A DNA stretch of 64,000 bases from Acidobacteriota bacterium (GCA_016213785.1 JACQZQ010000056.1:62001-126000); one strand, 5' to 3'. Positions 44,643 to 53,998 are shown, numbered from the stretch's first letter. Notes: generated by a model from the letters alone, not told the origin. Numbers and translations: made by a program.

Positions 44643-47600
44643 ATGATAAGAATTTTTACTAAAAATAAGTTATTAGCGCCACTGGCAATTATTTTATTGC
44701 CAATAGTTTGTTTTGCTTTTGAGCCGACAAAAATAGTTGAAAACTTTGATGTAGCTGATTTAGGTCGTCCTAACTTAAAGATTTTTACCGATAAAGATGG
44801 TTTACCTCAAAATGATATTCTTACAATAACATTTGATCAAAAGGGGTATTTATGGGTTGGCACAGATAATGGTGCTGCTTATTACAATGGCTATAAGTGG
44901 ATAGTTGTTGAAGTCCCAACAAAGTTTTCTAAAAAAGTTGCTTCTATCTTATCAACTGATGATGGAAGTCTTTGGTTTGGTACAAATGACTCTGTTTTTA
45001 GATTAAAAGATGGAAGTTGGCAGGAATTTAATCATTCCAGTGGAAGTAGTAGTCCTGGGCTAAAATTACATAAATTTATTGATAAAGGGCAAGAGATTAT
45101 TTTAGTTGCTTCATCTAGTGGGCTTTTTCAAATTAAAGATAACCAGCTTACTAAATATCATCCATTTTCTGAGATAAAGATCTCAGATCTACTTATTACA
45201 GAATCTATAACTGGTAGCCCTTTACTTTGGATAAGCACATTTAATAAAGGATTAATTTGTTTTGATAGTGGAAAAACTATTATTTATGACATTAGTAATG
45301 GATTGCCGTCTAACAATGTAGGGCCTTTATTAGAAACAAAAACTTCTGATAAAAAAAGCCAAATTTGGGTAGGGACTAATAAAGGGCTTGCTCGTTTAAG
45401 TGAAGGGAATTGGACTGTTTACAATACAGAGAATGGGCTTGTAAGTAATTTTATCTCAGCTTTGGCTGAGACAAAAAAAACAGATGGTAGTTCAATTATT
45501 TGGGTAGGAACAAGTGATAGTGGTCTAGCAAGGTTTGAGCAAAATAAATGGACTGTTTATAACAAATGGCTGCCAGATAACCATATTGTATCTTTAAAAA
45601 CAGATGGGTTCTTAAAAGAGAAATACCTTTGGATAGGCACTTTATTTGGTGGTTTAGTAAGAATGAGTCTAGATGGGTGGCTAAGTTTTGATACTAAAAC
45701 AGGGCTTCCAAGTAACCCAACTTTTGCTTTTTTAGAAACAAAGTCTTTAGAAGGTAACGAACAAATTTGGATTGGAACAGATAATGGAATAGCTTGTTTA
45801 GAAAAAGGTGATGTAAAAATCTATAACACTAAAAATGGCTTACCCAAGAATTGGATATTTGGCTTAGAAGAAATTAACCTATCTACAGGTAAGCGAATTT
45901 GTGCAGGCTTTGATACTTTGGGGATAGCTTGTTTAGAAAATAACAAATGGCAAAGCTATATAACTGAGAATAAAATTGGAGGACATAATTTATTAGAAAC
46001 TAATCTAGTTGATGGAACAAATCTTTTGTTAACTGTAGATTCTTCAGGAAGAGTTTTAGCTTTAAGCAAAGGAAAGTTGGTTGATTATACGGAAAAAATA
46101 GGGTTAAAAGGGAAGGCTGTTTTTTTTCTTACAGAGACAACATCCTTAAATGGAGATAGGACTCTTTGGGCAGGAACATATAAAGGTCTAGGACGCTTAA
46201 AAAATGGAGTTTGGCAATTTTTTGATGTCTCTACAGGGCTTCCTAATAATTTTGTTCTTTGTGTCTTTGAAACTACTGATAAAAATAATAAACCTGTTCT
46301 TTGGGTTGGAACTCCAAAAGGTGCAGCTAGATGTTATTTAAATGAACTAGAATTTGGTAAAGCAAATTGGCAAATTTTTTCTACTAAAAGCCCTATTACT
46401 TTAGCAGATGATTTTATCTATCAAATTCGAGAAGATAAGAAGAAAAGAATTTATTTAGCTACTAATAAAGGTATTGCTCAGTTAACTCCAAGAAATTTAA
46501 CTCCAGAAAATAATTTAGAATATGATGTTTATACTTTTACTATTGAAGATGGGCTTTTAAGTAATGAGTGTAATCGTCGTAGTTCTATGATTGATAGCCA
46601 AGGGCGTATTTGGGTTGGAACTCTACGAGGTGCTGTAATGTATGACCCAAATAATGATTTAATCGATGATGTAAAAAAGCCTTTGGTGATGGAGAAAAAT
46701 ATACTCGCTAGTAAAAATAGACCAATATTTAATGGTGAAATTTTAGCCTATAATGAAAATAGCCTGACTTTTGAATATTCTTTACTTAGTCATTTTCGTT
46801 CTTTTGATAATCTCTACCAGATAAAGCTAGTAGGCTTAGATGAGGAGCCTAGTTTATGGACTCTAGACCATAAAAAAGAATATACAACTTTACCCGCAGG
46901 AGACTACATTTTTCAAGTTTTGGGAAAAGATTATAGAGGTAATATTTCTGGCCCGCTAGAGTTTAGTTTTAGTGTAAGACCTGCTCCTTGGTATAGTTTG
47001 CCTGCATATCTATTTTATTTATTAACTTTAATTGGTTTTATTTATTTAATTTCTAGGTTAAGAGTCCAAACCTTGGAGCGACGTAACCTGCTTTTAGAAG
47101 CTAAGGTTACTGAGCGTACAGTAGAGCTAGATAAAAAGAATGAGGAGTTAAGCAAAGTAATAGAGGAGTTAAAAACAGCAAAACTTCTTACTGAAGAAAA
47201 AGTTGAAGAGTTGGCTAAAAAGAATGAAGAATTAGTAGAATCTCAAAAACGAGCAGACCAGATTTTTTCTGCTTTAGCTAATGCACTTCCTGGAACAATT
47301 TTAGATGGAAAATATAAGTTGGAAGATAAAATAGGAGCAGGTGGTTTTGGTGCTGTATATCGAGCTAGTCATTTAGCCTTAAATCGCTTAGTTGCTGTAA
47401 AAGTTTTTCGACCCTCAGAAAAAAATGCCAGCTCTGAAGCTTTAGAGAGGTTTCGTTTAGAAGGGATTTCTGCTTGTCGTGTTAATCATCCAAATGCAAT
47501 TACAGTTCTTGATTCAGGAGTTTCTTCTGAAGGTATTGCTTATTTAGTAATGGAGCTTTTACAAGGTTGGTCGCTATCTACAGAGCTAAAAAAACGAGGT

Positions 47601-48353
47601 ACTTTATCTTTAGGACGTACTGCACAAATTTTAATTCCTGTTTGCGATGCTTTAGCTAAAGCTCATGCAACAGGAATAATTCATCGTGATATTAAACCTG
47701 ATAATATTTTTTTGCACCAGTCTGAAATAGGAGAAGTGGTAAAAGTTGTAGATTTTGGCATTGCTAAATTAGTAAGTGAAACTAGCGAAGACCAGCATTT
47801 AACGGGGACTGGGGCATTTGTCGGCACGCCGACACATATGGCTCCAGAAAGAATAAATGGCAAAACTTATGATGGTAGGTCTGATGTTTATAGCTTAGGC
47901 ATTACACTTTATCAAATGCTTGCTGGTAGACCTCCATTTGATAGTGATGAATATGAAAATCCTTGGTCTTTGGTTCTTGCTCATTTAATGACAGAAGCTC
48001 CAAAGATAAGAGAATTTAATTCTGAGATTTCAGAAGAAATTGAAAAAATAATAATGAAGACTTTAGAAAAAAATCCAACTCTACGCCCAACAGCTAAAGA
48101 ACTAGCCCAAGAATTTGCTAAAGCCTTAGATATTGAACTAGATGCTAGCACTTCAGGTGTTTATAAATTTTCTATAAGTGATATTTTAATAACAGATTTG
48201 CCTATGACAGCTGAAAATGAGCCTGAAACTATAAGTAATACTGAGGTTACAAAAATTAATAATATTGCTAATGAAGAAACTATTATTGAGGATGATGTAA
48301 CTAAGCCAGTTCCTAAAATACATATTAAGAAACAAAAAGATGAAGAAACATAG
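44643..48353 (+). CDS. beta-propeller (Reg_prop/Y_Y_Y) sensor fused to Ser/Thr protein kinase
   Basis: A 1236-residue membrane protein. Signal peptide (residues ~1-26), then ~12 two-component-regulator-type propeller blades (repeats such as LWVGTDNGAAYYNGYKW and IWVGTNKGLARLSEGNW) to ~residue 690, a Y_Y_Y domain (~700-780), one membrane segment (~786-805), a long coiled coil (~810-880) and a cytoplasmic Hanks kinase (~887-1160): GAGGFGAVYRA, VAVKVF, HRDIKPDN (D1016), DFGIAKL, MAPE. In Bacteroidetes this sensor half is normally joined to a histidine kinase (hybrid two-component systems); here it drives a Ser/Thr kinase. A Glu/Thr-rich tail follows. Confidence 0.88.
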   Translation: MIRIFTKNKLLAPLAIILLPIVCFAFEPTKIVENFDVADLGRPNLKIFTDKDGLPQNDILTITFDQKGYLWVGTDNGAAYYNGYKWIVVEVPTKFSKKVASILSTDDGSLWFGTNDSVFRLKDGSWQEFNHSSGSSSPGLKLHKFIDKGQEIILVASSSGLFQIKDNQLTKYHPFSEIKISDLLITESITGSPLLWISTFNKGLICFDSGKTIIYDISNGLPSNNVGPLLETKTSDKKSQIWVGTNKGLARLSEGNWTVYNTENGLVSNFISALAETKKTDGSSIIWVGTSDSGLARFEQNKWTVYNKWLPDNHIVSLKTDGFLKEKYLWIGTLFGGLVRMSLDGWLSFDTKTGLPSNPTFAFLETKSLEGNEQIWIGTDNGIACLEKGDVKIYNTKNGLPKNWIFGLEEINLSTGKRICAGFDTLGIACLENNKWQSYITENKIGGHNLLETNLVDGTNLLLTVDSSGRVLALSKGKLVDYTEKIGLKGKAVFFLTETTSLNGDRTLWAGTYKGLGRLKNGVWQFFDVSTGLPNNFVLCVFETTDKNNKPVLWVGTPKGAARCYLNELEFGKANWQIFSTKSPITLADDFIYQIREDKKKRIYLATNKGIAQLTPRNLTPENNLEYDVYTFTIEDGLLSNECNRRSSMIDSQGRIWVGTLRGAVMYDPNNDLIDDVKKPLVMEKNILASKNRPIFNGEILAYNENSLTFEYSLLSHFRSFDNLYQIKLVGLDEEPSLWTLDHKKEYTTLPAGDYIFQVLGKDYRGNISGPLEFSFSVRPAPWYSLPAYLFYLLTLIGFIYLISRLRVQTLERRNLLLEAKVTERTVELDKKNEELSKVIEELKTAKLLTEEKVEELAKKNEELVESQKRADQIFSALANALPGTILDGKYKLEDKIGAGGFGAVYRASHLALNRLVAVKVFRPSEKNASSEALERFRLEGISACRVNHPNAITVLDSGVSSEGIAYLVMELLQGWSLSTELKKRGTLSLGRTAQILIPVCDALAKAHATGIIHRDIKPDNIFLHQSEIGEVVKVVDFGIAKLVSETSEDQHLTGTGAFVGTPTHMAPERINGKTYDGRSDVYSLGITLYQMLAGRPPFDSDEYENPWSLVLAHLMTEAPKIREFNSEISEEIEKIIMKTLEKNPTLRPTAKELAQEFAKALDIELDASTSGVYKFSISDILITDLPMTAENEPETISNTEVTKINNIANEETIIEDDVTKPVPKIHIKKQKDEET

Positions 48354-48487
48354 ATATAGGTTTTAATTAAAAAATATTCGTCACTAATATATAAAATTTC
48401 GTACTTAGAGGAAAAATATAGGGCGCTCATCATCATTTTGATCGCTACTAAATTGTATTTACTGCAAGATAAGCACAAGGTTTCAAG

Positions 48488-48532
48488 GGCACGAAAATTT
48501 TGCTAAAGGTCACAAGAATATTTTTTCGTGCC
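48488..48532. repeat. 10-bp inverted repeat
   Basis: GGCACGAAAA and TTTTCGTGCC are perfect complements with a 25-base loop; it could be a terminator for the propeller-kinase gene or an operator. Confidence 0.5.
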
Positions 48533-48718
48533 ACTTGCTAATAATTTTAAGACCCAGACTAATAAATTAAAGTTACTAATGTTTTTATAAGAAGTTTTAA
48601 GCACCTTATCAGGCATTTCAACCGATCAATTAAAAGCAGACTTACAGAAATTGAAGATAGATGCTCAAGTTTGTTTGGGGCAGTAAATTTCCGTAAGTTT
48701 CATGGTGAACAAAATTGA

Positions 48719-48743
48719 TAGCGCGGCTAAGTTAGTCGCGCTA
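48719..48743 (+). promoter_or_regulatory. GC-rich hairpin before membrane kinase gene
   Basis: TAGCGCG/CGCGCTA pairs with CTAA/TTAG continuing inside, followed by TTATTTTATTT. It may be a terminator or leader structure about 24 bases before the ATG. Confidence 0.55.
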
Positions 48744-48766
48744 TTATTTTATTTAGAGGGCTTAAA

Positions 48767-50734
48767 ATGAACATATTAACAGCATTAATAGATAGTGTTA
48801 TTGATAATAAATACCATATTGAAAGACTCTTAGGCCAAGGAGGAATGGGTGCTGTTTATATGGCTACTCACTTAGGGACTACTAGACCTGTTGCTATAAA
48901 AATTATTTCACCTAAATTTATGGAATATGAAGAGTTTGTAGAGCGTTTTAAGCGTGAAGCAGAAGCATCAGGGCGACTACTTCACCCTAATATAGTTAAT
49001 GTTACTGATTTTGGTTTTGCAAGTGTTAGGGGTAGGAATGTTGCTTATTTAGTTATGGAATATTTATCAGGCAACACTTTAGCCGATATGTTAAAAAAAT
49101 ATCAGCGTTTATCTTTAAGTGTTGTTGTAGATTTTACAGAACAAATATGTTTAGCCATTAGTGCTGCTCATCAACAAGGAATAATTCATAGGGACTTAAA
49201 ACCTGATAATATTTGGTTACAATCTGATGGACGCGGAGGTTACACCGTTAAAGTGCTTGATTTTGGTCTTGCTAAATTACACTATAGTCAAGCTAAAAAT
49301 ATAAATTCTTCTAATGGATTAACTCTTAGTCAAAATAGTTTAGAAAATAATAATGAATCTAAAAATTCTTTAATACAAACAGCAAGTATGTCTCAAAAAG
49401 GAGATAATCAAGAAACAGAGAATAACACTTTAATAAATGAGAGTGAGATAAAAACTAAAGTTCAAAATAAAGAGAAAAAAAACTCTATTGAAAGTTTTAA
49501 TTCTGGGGAACTTACACAAGCTGGTGCAATTTTAGGTACTCCTTTATATATGTCGCCTGAGCAATGTCTTGGTAAAACACTTAGCACAGCAACAGATATT
49601 TACAGCTTAGGTATTATTGTTTATCAAATGCTTGCAGGTGAACCTCCTTTTACTGGTAATTTTACAGAGCTAAAAGAACAACATTCTAAAACTCTACCTA
49701 CTTTACTTTCCATAAAACATCCAGATATTCCTAAACCTGTAGCAAGATTAGTTGATTTAGCACTAGCAAAATTACCTGAATCGCGTCCTATAAGTGCTGC
49801 TTCTTTTGCAAGCGCATTAAGAGCTAATTCTGAAGGAGCTGGAAAACTACTACAACAAGCACTTATTGTTTATAGCGAGCATTTCTGGAAATTTATTAGA
49901 ATCTCACTTATATCCTACATCCCGTTTATTATTGTATTAGTACTACATTTAGTAAATGAGTTCCAACCAAAACAGTCTTTGCTCTCTAGCAGAAATACTG
50001 AAGATATTGCTCTTATACTTAGGCTCTTAATGATCTTAAGTGGTCAAATAGCCATTTCTGTTAATAGTGGAATGTTTGTTCCTGTACTAGTACAATTACA
50101 GCTAGCTCCTTTACAAAATATTTATACAAGTGCTGTATTAAAAGAGTTTAAGAAAAGACTATATTCTTTTTCAATAACATCAATATTATTTGCATTCATG
50201 ACATCTCCACTAATTATACTTATGATTATTGTTATTTCTCGTGAGTGGTTAATGCTAATGGTTTCTCCTAGTAGTTTGCAAACTCCTAAGGGGTTTTCTT
50301 TTTTAGCTTTAGTATTTATTCTAGTTAGTGTAGGGATAAAACTTGCTTTGGATTATTCATTATATCCTTCAATTGTTATGTTAGAAGCCAATCAAGGGAT
50401 AGTGGCGTTAAGACGAGCTAAAGAGCTTGCTAGGCGTGTTTGGCCTACAATAATAGCTATTTACTTGCCACTTCTTTTACTTGCTATAGTTAATTTATTT
50501 ATATTGTTTGGGTTATTGGTTGATAGTCAAATAAAAACAGATATTTTGATAAACAATTTAGTTAGTTATCGTATTGATATTCATCTTTATGATTCTCTAC
50601 TAGCTTTAATTATTATATTAGTTGGAGTTGTGGCTAATCCTTTGTTTGCAATTCTTCTTGCTATGATATATTTGAAGTCCCGTCAGGTTGTTGGCGATAC
50701 GCTTGAAAATGTATTAGGTAAATTTAAAGAATAA
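48767..50734 (+). CDS. Ser/Thr protein kinase with expanded activation segment and multi-pass membrane domain
   Basis: A 655-residue protein. The kinase domain is at residues ~15-345: GQGGMGAVYMA, VAIKII, HRDLKPDN and DFGLAKL (D165). Between DFG and the GTPLYMSPE motif (257-265) lies a Ser/Asn/Gln/Lys-rich insertion of about 65-70 residues, so the segment is ~100 residues instead of the usual 20-35. After the kinase come about six membrane segments (~375-400, 410-440, 465-490, 510-535, 570-600 and 610-640). The membrane half looks like a transporter-like or glycerophosphodiester-membrane domain but is not identified. Confidence 0.85.
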   Translation: MNILTALIDSVIDNKYHIERLLGQGGMGAVYMATHLGTTRPVAIKIISPKFMEYEEFVERFKREAEASGRLLHPNIVNVTDFGFASVRGRNVAYLVMEYLSGNTLADMLKKYQRLSLSVVVDFTEQICLAISAAHQQGIIHRDLKPDNIWLQSDGRGGYTVKVLDFGLAKLHYSQAKNINSSNGLTLSQNSLENNNESKNSLIQTASMSQKGDNQETENNTLINESEIKTKVQNKEKKNSIESFNSGELTQAGAILGTPLYMSPEQCLGKTLSTATDIYSLGIIVYQMLAGEPPFTGNFTELKEQHSKTLPTLLSIKHPDIPKPVARLVDLALAKLPESRPISAASFASALRANSEGAGKLLQQALIVYSEHFWKFIRISLISYIPFIIVLVLHLVNEFQPKQSLLSSRNTEDIALILRLLMILSGQIAISVNSGMFVPVLVQLQLAPLQNIYTSAVLKEFKKRLYSFSITSILFAFMTSPLIILMIIVISREWLMLMVSPSSLQTPKGFSFLALVFILVSVGIKLALDYSLYPSIVMLEANQGIVALRRAKELARRVWPTIIAIYLPLLLLAIVNLFILFGLLVDSQIKTDILINNLVSYRIDIHLYDSLLALIIILVGVVANPLFAILLAMIYLKSRQVVGDTLENVLGKFKE

Positions 50735-50870
50735 ATATTAAAGATAAACTGGGATTTTTGCTAAATTAGTCAAATTAATCCATTTTTAAAGTAAAATCGT
50801 CCAGAATAATTAATATTTAGTTACATCTTAGTAATGAAAAATCACACTTTTTACAAGGAGCAAAGAAAAT

Positions 50871-51560
50871 ATGTTTATCTACATATTATTTAGTTTACCA
50901 GCGCTTTTGTTAGCAATAATTGCTCAAATTTGGGTAAAAAGTACTTATACAAAAGCCTCTAACATAGGAAGTTATTTAGGTTTAACAGGTGCTGAGGTTG
51001 CTAAAGCGATTTTAAACCAAAATGCTGTTAGAGATGTTAAGGTAGAAATAACCGAGGGTTGGTTAAGTGATCATTATCATCCTCTAGAAAAAGCCTTAAA
51101 ACTTTCTCCTGAAAACTATCATGGTAAATCCTTAGCTGCTATAGGAGTTGCTGCTCATGAGGCTGGACATGCCTTACAGCATAATAAAAACTACTTGCCA
51201 ATGTATTTACGTAGTGCTTTAGTTCCCGTGACAAGTTTTGGGTCTAATTTTGCTTATGTGATATTTATTCTAGGGCTTTTACTAATGAAGTTTGTTTTTA
51301 TTGGTAAGTTTCTTATGATTGCTGGTATAGTGCTTTTTACTTTAACTTTCCTTTTTACACTAATTACGCTTCCTGTAGAATTTGATGCTTCAAATAGAGC
51401 CATTTCTATTTTAAGGGAGGGTAGGTTTTTATCTGAGCAAGAGTTAGTTCCTGTTAAAAAAGTACTTACAGCCGCAGCACTTACTTATGTGGCTGCCGCT
51501 GCCCAAGCCCTATCTTTACTACTTTGGGCAGTTACAGAGTATAAACGTAGTGATGACTAG
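50871..51560 (+). CDS. YugP-like membrane zinc metallopeptidase
   Basis: A 229-residue membrane protein of the neutral zinc metallopeptidase (YugP) family. The zinc site HEAGHALQH (~residues 95-103) sits between hydrophobic segments, with a second conserved stretch EFDASNRAI, where Glu is a likely third ligand. Four membrane segments are predicted. AAGGAG precedes ATG 50871, and a strong terminator follows. The substrate is unknown; it is probably membrane protein quality control. Confidence 0.87.
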   Translation: MFIYILFSLPALLLAIIAQIWVKSTYTKASNIGSYLGLTGAEVAKAILNQNAVRDVKVEITEGWLSDHYHPLEKALKLSPENYHGKSLAAIGVAAHEAGHALQHNKNYLPMYLRSALVPVTSFGSNFAYVIFILGLLLMKFVFIGKFLMIAGIVLFTLTFLFTLITLPVEFDASNRAISILREGRFLSEQELVPVKKVLTAAALTYVAAAAQALSLLLWAVTEYKRSDD

Positions 51561-51568
51561 AATTCTTA

Positions 51569-51612
51569 GGGATAGAGTTTATTTTCAGTAAACTCTATCC
51601 CCTTTATTTTTA
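51569..51612 (+). terminator. terminator after YugP-like gene
   Basis: GGGATAGAGTTTA (51569-51581) pairs with TAAACTCTATCCC (51589-51601) around a 7-base loop, followed by CTTTATTTTT. Confidence 0.9.
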
Positions 51613-51635
51613 ATAATTAGTATATTGGATATAAA

Positions 51636-51956
51636 ATGGCTATATTAAAAGAAAACCCAACATTACCAGAGTTTCAACATTATATAAAAGAAATATGTAA
51701 AGAAAGAGGATGGGATAAGAATACAGACTTAGAAATATTTTTATTATTTACAGAAGAAGTAGGTGAGTTAGCTAAAGCAATTAGGAAATCTCAAGGTCTA
51801 TACAATGAAAAAGCTAAGAATACAAAACATAACCTTGAAGAAGAATTTGCTGATGTTTTTAGTTATTTATTAGACTTAGCTAATTATTTTAATGTAGATT
51901 TAGAAAAAGCTTTTAGACTTAAAGATAAGTTAAACTCGTCTAGGAAATGGGATTAA
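51636..51956 (+). CDS. MazG-like nucleotide pyrophosphohydrolase
   Basis: A 106-residue all-alpha NTP pyrophosphatase. Metal-binding glutamates are in LFTEEVGELAKAIRK and NLEEEFADVFSYLLDLANYF, the EExxE and ExxD patterns of the MazG/dUTPase-like family. Such proteins clear aberrant nucleoside triphosphates. It is a single gene between two strong terminators. Confidence 0.85.
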   Translation: MAILKENPTLPEFQHYIKEICKERGWDKNTDLEIFLLFTEEVGELAKAIRKSQGLYNEKAKNTKHNLEEEFADVFSYLLDLANYFNVDLEKAFRLKDKLNSSRKWD

Positions 51957-51968
51957 AGTTTTAGAAGT

Positions 51969-51998
51969 AAAAAAGGAGGTTATATAACCTCCTTTTTT
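51969..51998. terminator. bidirectional terminator
   Basis: A perfect palindrome with GGAGGTTA/TAACCTCC arms flanked by A6 and T6, between the convergent mazG-like and NHL genes. Confidence 0.92.
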
Positions 51999-52025
51999 TA
52001 TTTCTAATGATAATATGCTAGTATT

Positions 52026-53621
52026 TTATCTTATGCTGGTAGGTTGATTGGCTTCACCAACGGCTTGACCTGGAGCAGAAACTACGCGTTCATTTCCACC
52101 AATAACAGTTTTTCGTTGAATACGATTATTAAGAGTATCACCGATAAATACGCTACCAGAAGCAGCAAGCGTTATACCTTCAGGGCCATTTACATTACCT
52201 AAATTGCTACCAGGCCCCATAAATAATGACCAACCTTTAAGTGTACCATCTTTATTAATTTGAATACGATTATTACCAGTATCAGCTACATAAACCCGAT
52301 TTAAGGAATCCACAAATATACCTACAGGAGAGTTTAGCCTTCCTAAATCTGAACCAGCCGTAGCACCAGCATAAACAGCCCAACCTCCTGCCATACCAGT
52401 TGTAGAGATTTGAACACGATTATTACCAGTATCAGCTACATAAACTCTACCAATAGAATCTACTGCAATTCCACGAGGTCTATCAAATTGACCTAATGCA
52501 CGGCCAGGTCTAGAGTCAGCAAAAACTGTAAAAGTAGCAATAGCGCTAGCATTAGTTACTTTTACAATTCGGCTATTTCCTGTATCTGCAACATAGAGAA
52601 TATTTTGGGTTTCATCATAAGCAACAGCTTGAGGGAAATTAAGGATATTTATTGTTGTTCCTTGACCAGCTAGAACCCTCCAAGTCTTTCCTCCATCTGT
52701 AGAGCGTTGAACACGGTTATTAAGAGTATCAGCAACAAAAATTATTGAACCATTAGCACTAGTAGCAACACCACGTGGGCCATTAAAATGACCTGTTGCT
52801 TCACCTTGACCCTTACCTACTGTTGTCCAAGTTTGGCCTTCATCACTACTCATTTGAATACGGTTATTAGCTGTATCAGTAAAGAAAACATTTTTATGTT
52901 CTAGAGGCGCGCCTTTTCCACAAGCTAAGTTAAAATCAGGTCTTCCACAATCTGACATTCCATTTATAGCAAAGCTATAGTTTCCACAAGAAACATCGCT
53001 TGAACTAACACTTGAAATTACAACTACAAATTGTGCCCCAGCAGGGATATTAAAGGAAAAACCACGATTAACAGCGCTTGTTCCTGCGTCTGCAATATAA
53101 TTTTGGGCAATATTATTAGGGTTAAAACAATTTAGATATGCTGCTGCAAAAAGGCTGGTATTATTACAAGATACTTTATTTAGATTAACTGTGATACAAC
53201 GATCTTCATCAGTGGTATTTTGGAAACGATAGGCATCATACTTAAAATTACCTGATAGTGTCCCTGGAAATGCTTTACCATTACAGTTTGTTGCTACGCC
53301 ATCACGAAAGACTCTACTATTTTGTGCTCCTGTGCTAAAAGGGATTGACTGTCTAGTTCCTTGGCCTAAAGCTCCGTTTATGGTTAAACAAGTTGAAGCT
53401 AGAGCATCTAGCTCTAGTTGCTCTGGGCTAGCATCATTATTTACAGCGTTTACATCAAAATTACTTTTTTCTGCTATATCTTTATTTAATAAGTGTAAAT
53501 CTGTTAAGTAAATGGGTTCTTCGCTTTGTGCTGAACTAATAGAAGTAGAATTTGATATGCTGATAAAAGATAATGTTAAAATTAAGGTTAAAATAGAAAC
53601 ATAACGCTTATTTTTTGTCAT
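52026..53621 (-). CDS. secreted NHL-repeat beta-propeller protein
   Basis: A 531-residue protein with a signal peptide (~residues 1-32), an N-terminal beta domain (~75-235; PPC-like pattern with paired cysteines) and a C-terminal propeller of about six NHL units, seen as VADTLNNRVQ, VADTGNSRIV, VADTGNNRVQ, VADTGNNRIQ and GDTLNNRIQ repeats. Such proteins are exported sugar- or protein-binding scaffolds. The ATG at 53621 has no adjacent Shine-Dalgarno; AAGGAGG lies 44 bases upstream, beyond a hairpin. An in-frame stop upstream rules out a longer start. Confidence 0.87.
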   Translation of the reverse strand: MTKNKRYVSILTLILTLSFISISNSTSISSAQSEEPIYLTDLHLLNKDIAEKSNFDVNAVNNDASPEQLELDALASTCLTINGALGQGTRQSIPFSTGAQNSRVFRDGVATNCNGKAFPGTLSGNFKYDAYRFQNTTDEDRCITVNLNKVSCNNTSLFAAAYLNCFNPNNIAQNYIADAGTSAVNRGFSFNIPAGAQFVVVISSVSSSDVSCGNYSFAINGMSDCGRPDFNLACGKGAPLEHKNVFFTDTANNRIQMSSDEGQTWTTVGKGQGEATGHFNGPRGVATSANGSIIFVADTLNNRVQRSTDGGKTWRVLAGQGTTINILNFPQAVAYDETQNILYVADTGNSRIVKVTNASAIATFTVFADSRPGRALGQFDRPRGIAVDSIGRVYVADTGNNRVQISTTGMAGGWAVYAGATAGSDLGRLNSPVGIFVDSLNRVYVADTGNNRIQINKDGTLKGWSLFMGPGSNLGNVNGPEGITLAASGSVFIGDTLNNRIQRKTVIGGNERVVSAPGQAVGEANQPTSIR

Positions 53622-53631
53622 AAAATATCTT

Positions 53632-53671
53632 AGTGCTTGGGGCAGTCCCTAAAACTTAAGCACTCCTCCTT
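53632..53671 (-). promoter_or_regulatory. Shine-Dalgarno separated from start by a hairpin
   Basis: On the minus strand, AAGGAGG (53671-53665) is followed by AGTGCTT (53664-53658) ... AAGCACT (53638-53632), a 7-bp stem with an inner GGG/CCC stem, then 10 bases and the ATG. Folding the hairpin would bring the ribosome site to the start codon. No nearer ribosome site exists. Confidence 0.65.
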
Positions 53672-53937
53672 AAAAAACTTTATTATAACAATTTTTATAA
53701 ATTAGCTTTATTTGAAATTTTATATAAAGAACCTGTAATTTAGTGTTTTCTCTCTTAAAAATACTAAATTTAATTATTTTTTAACCAGTAAATATACGTA
53801 AGCAATAATAAAAATGACAACTTAAAGGGAAAGATATAGGAAAATGTATTTAAACACAAGCTTTTTTTATAGGTTTTTACTAATATATTGGAAAACTTTA
53901 GCATACTAATTTTGTTAGGAATGGTGTAGGGTTAAAG

Positions 53938-53976
53938 ATAGCTGTAACTAATTATGGGTAAAGAAGTTACAGCTAT
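53938..53976. terminator. 12-bp inverted repeat after membrane protein gene
   Basis: ATAGCTGTAACT (53938-53949) and AGTTACAGCTAT (53965-53976) are perfect complements with a 15-base loop. There is no clear T-run on the minus strand. Confidence 0.5.
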
Positions 53977-53998
53977 TTATAAGATTTGGTGTAAAAAG

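Larger units (their letters stand above)
48354..48766. other. intergenic region with two inverted repeats
   Basis: The 413-base gap between two kinase genes has a 10-bp inverted repeat GGCACGAAAA (48488-48497)/TTTTCGTGCC (48523-48532) and a hairpin TAGCGCG (48719-48725)/CGCGCTA (48737-48743) next to the downstream ribosome site. Two short open stretches around 48,560-48,720 lack start codons and look like chance. Confidence 0.55.
53622..53998. other. intergenic region between NHL gene and membrane protein gene
   Basis: The 377-base stretch contains the hairpin leader of the NHL gene (53632-53671) and, near 53938-53976, a 12-bp inverted repeat behind the next gene. No coding frame is seen between them. 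Confidence 0.5.

Noticed and set aside
48161-48478. 105-codon frame on the minus strand over the end of the propeller-kinase gene
   Set aside because: It overlaps the kinase tail, has Ser/Ile/Val-rich nonsense composition and no ribosome site.
48488-48503. GGCACGAAAATTTTGC as a sigma-54 promoter
   Set aside because: The spacing between GG and GC is two bases too long, and the sequence is better explained as one arm of an inverted repeat.
48560-48720. Short open stretches in the kinase gap as a gene remnant
   Set aside because: They have no start codon or recognisable motif, and runs of ~50 codons arise by chance in AT-rich DNA.
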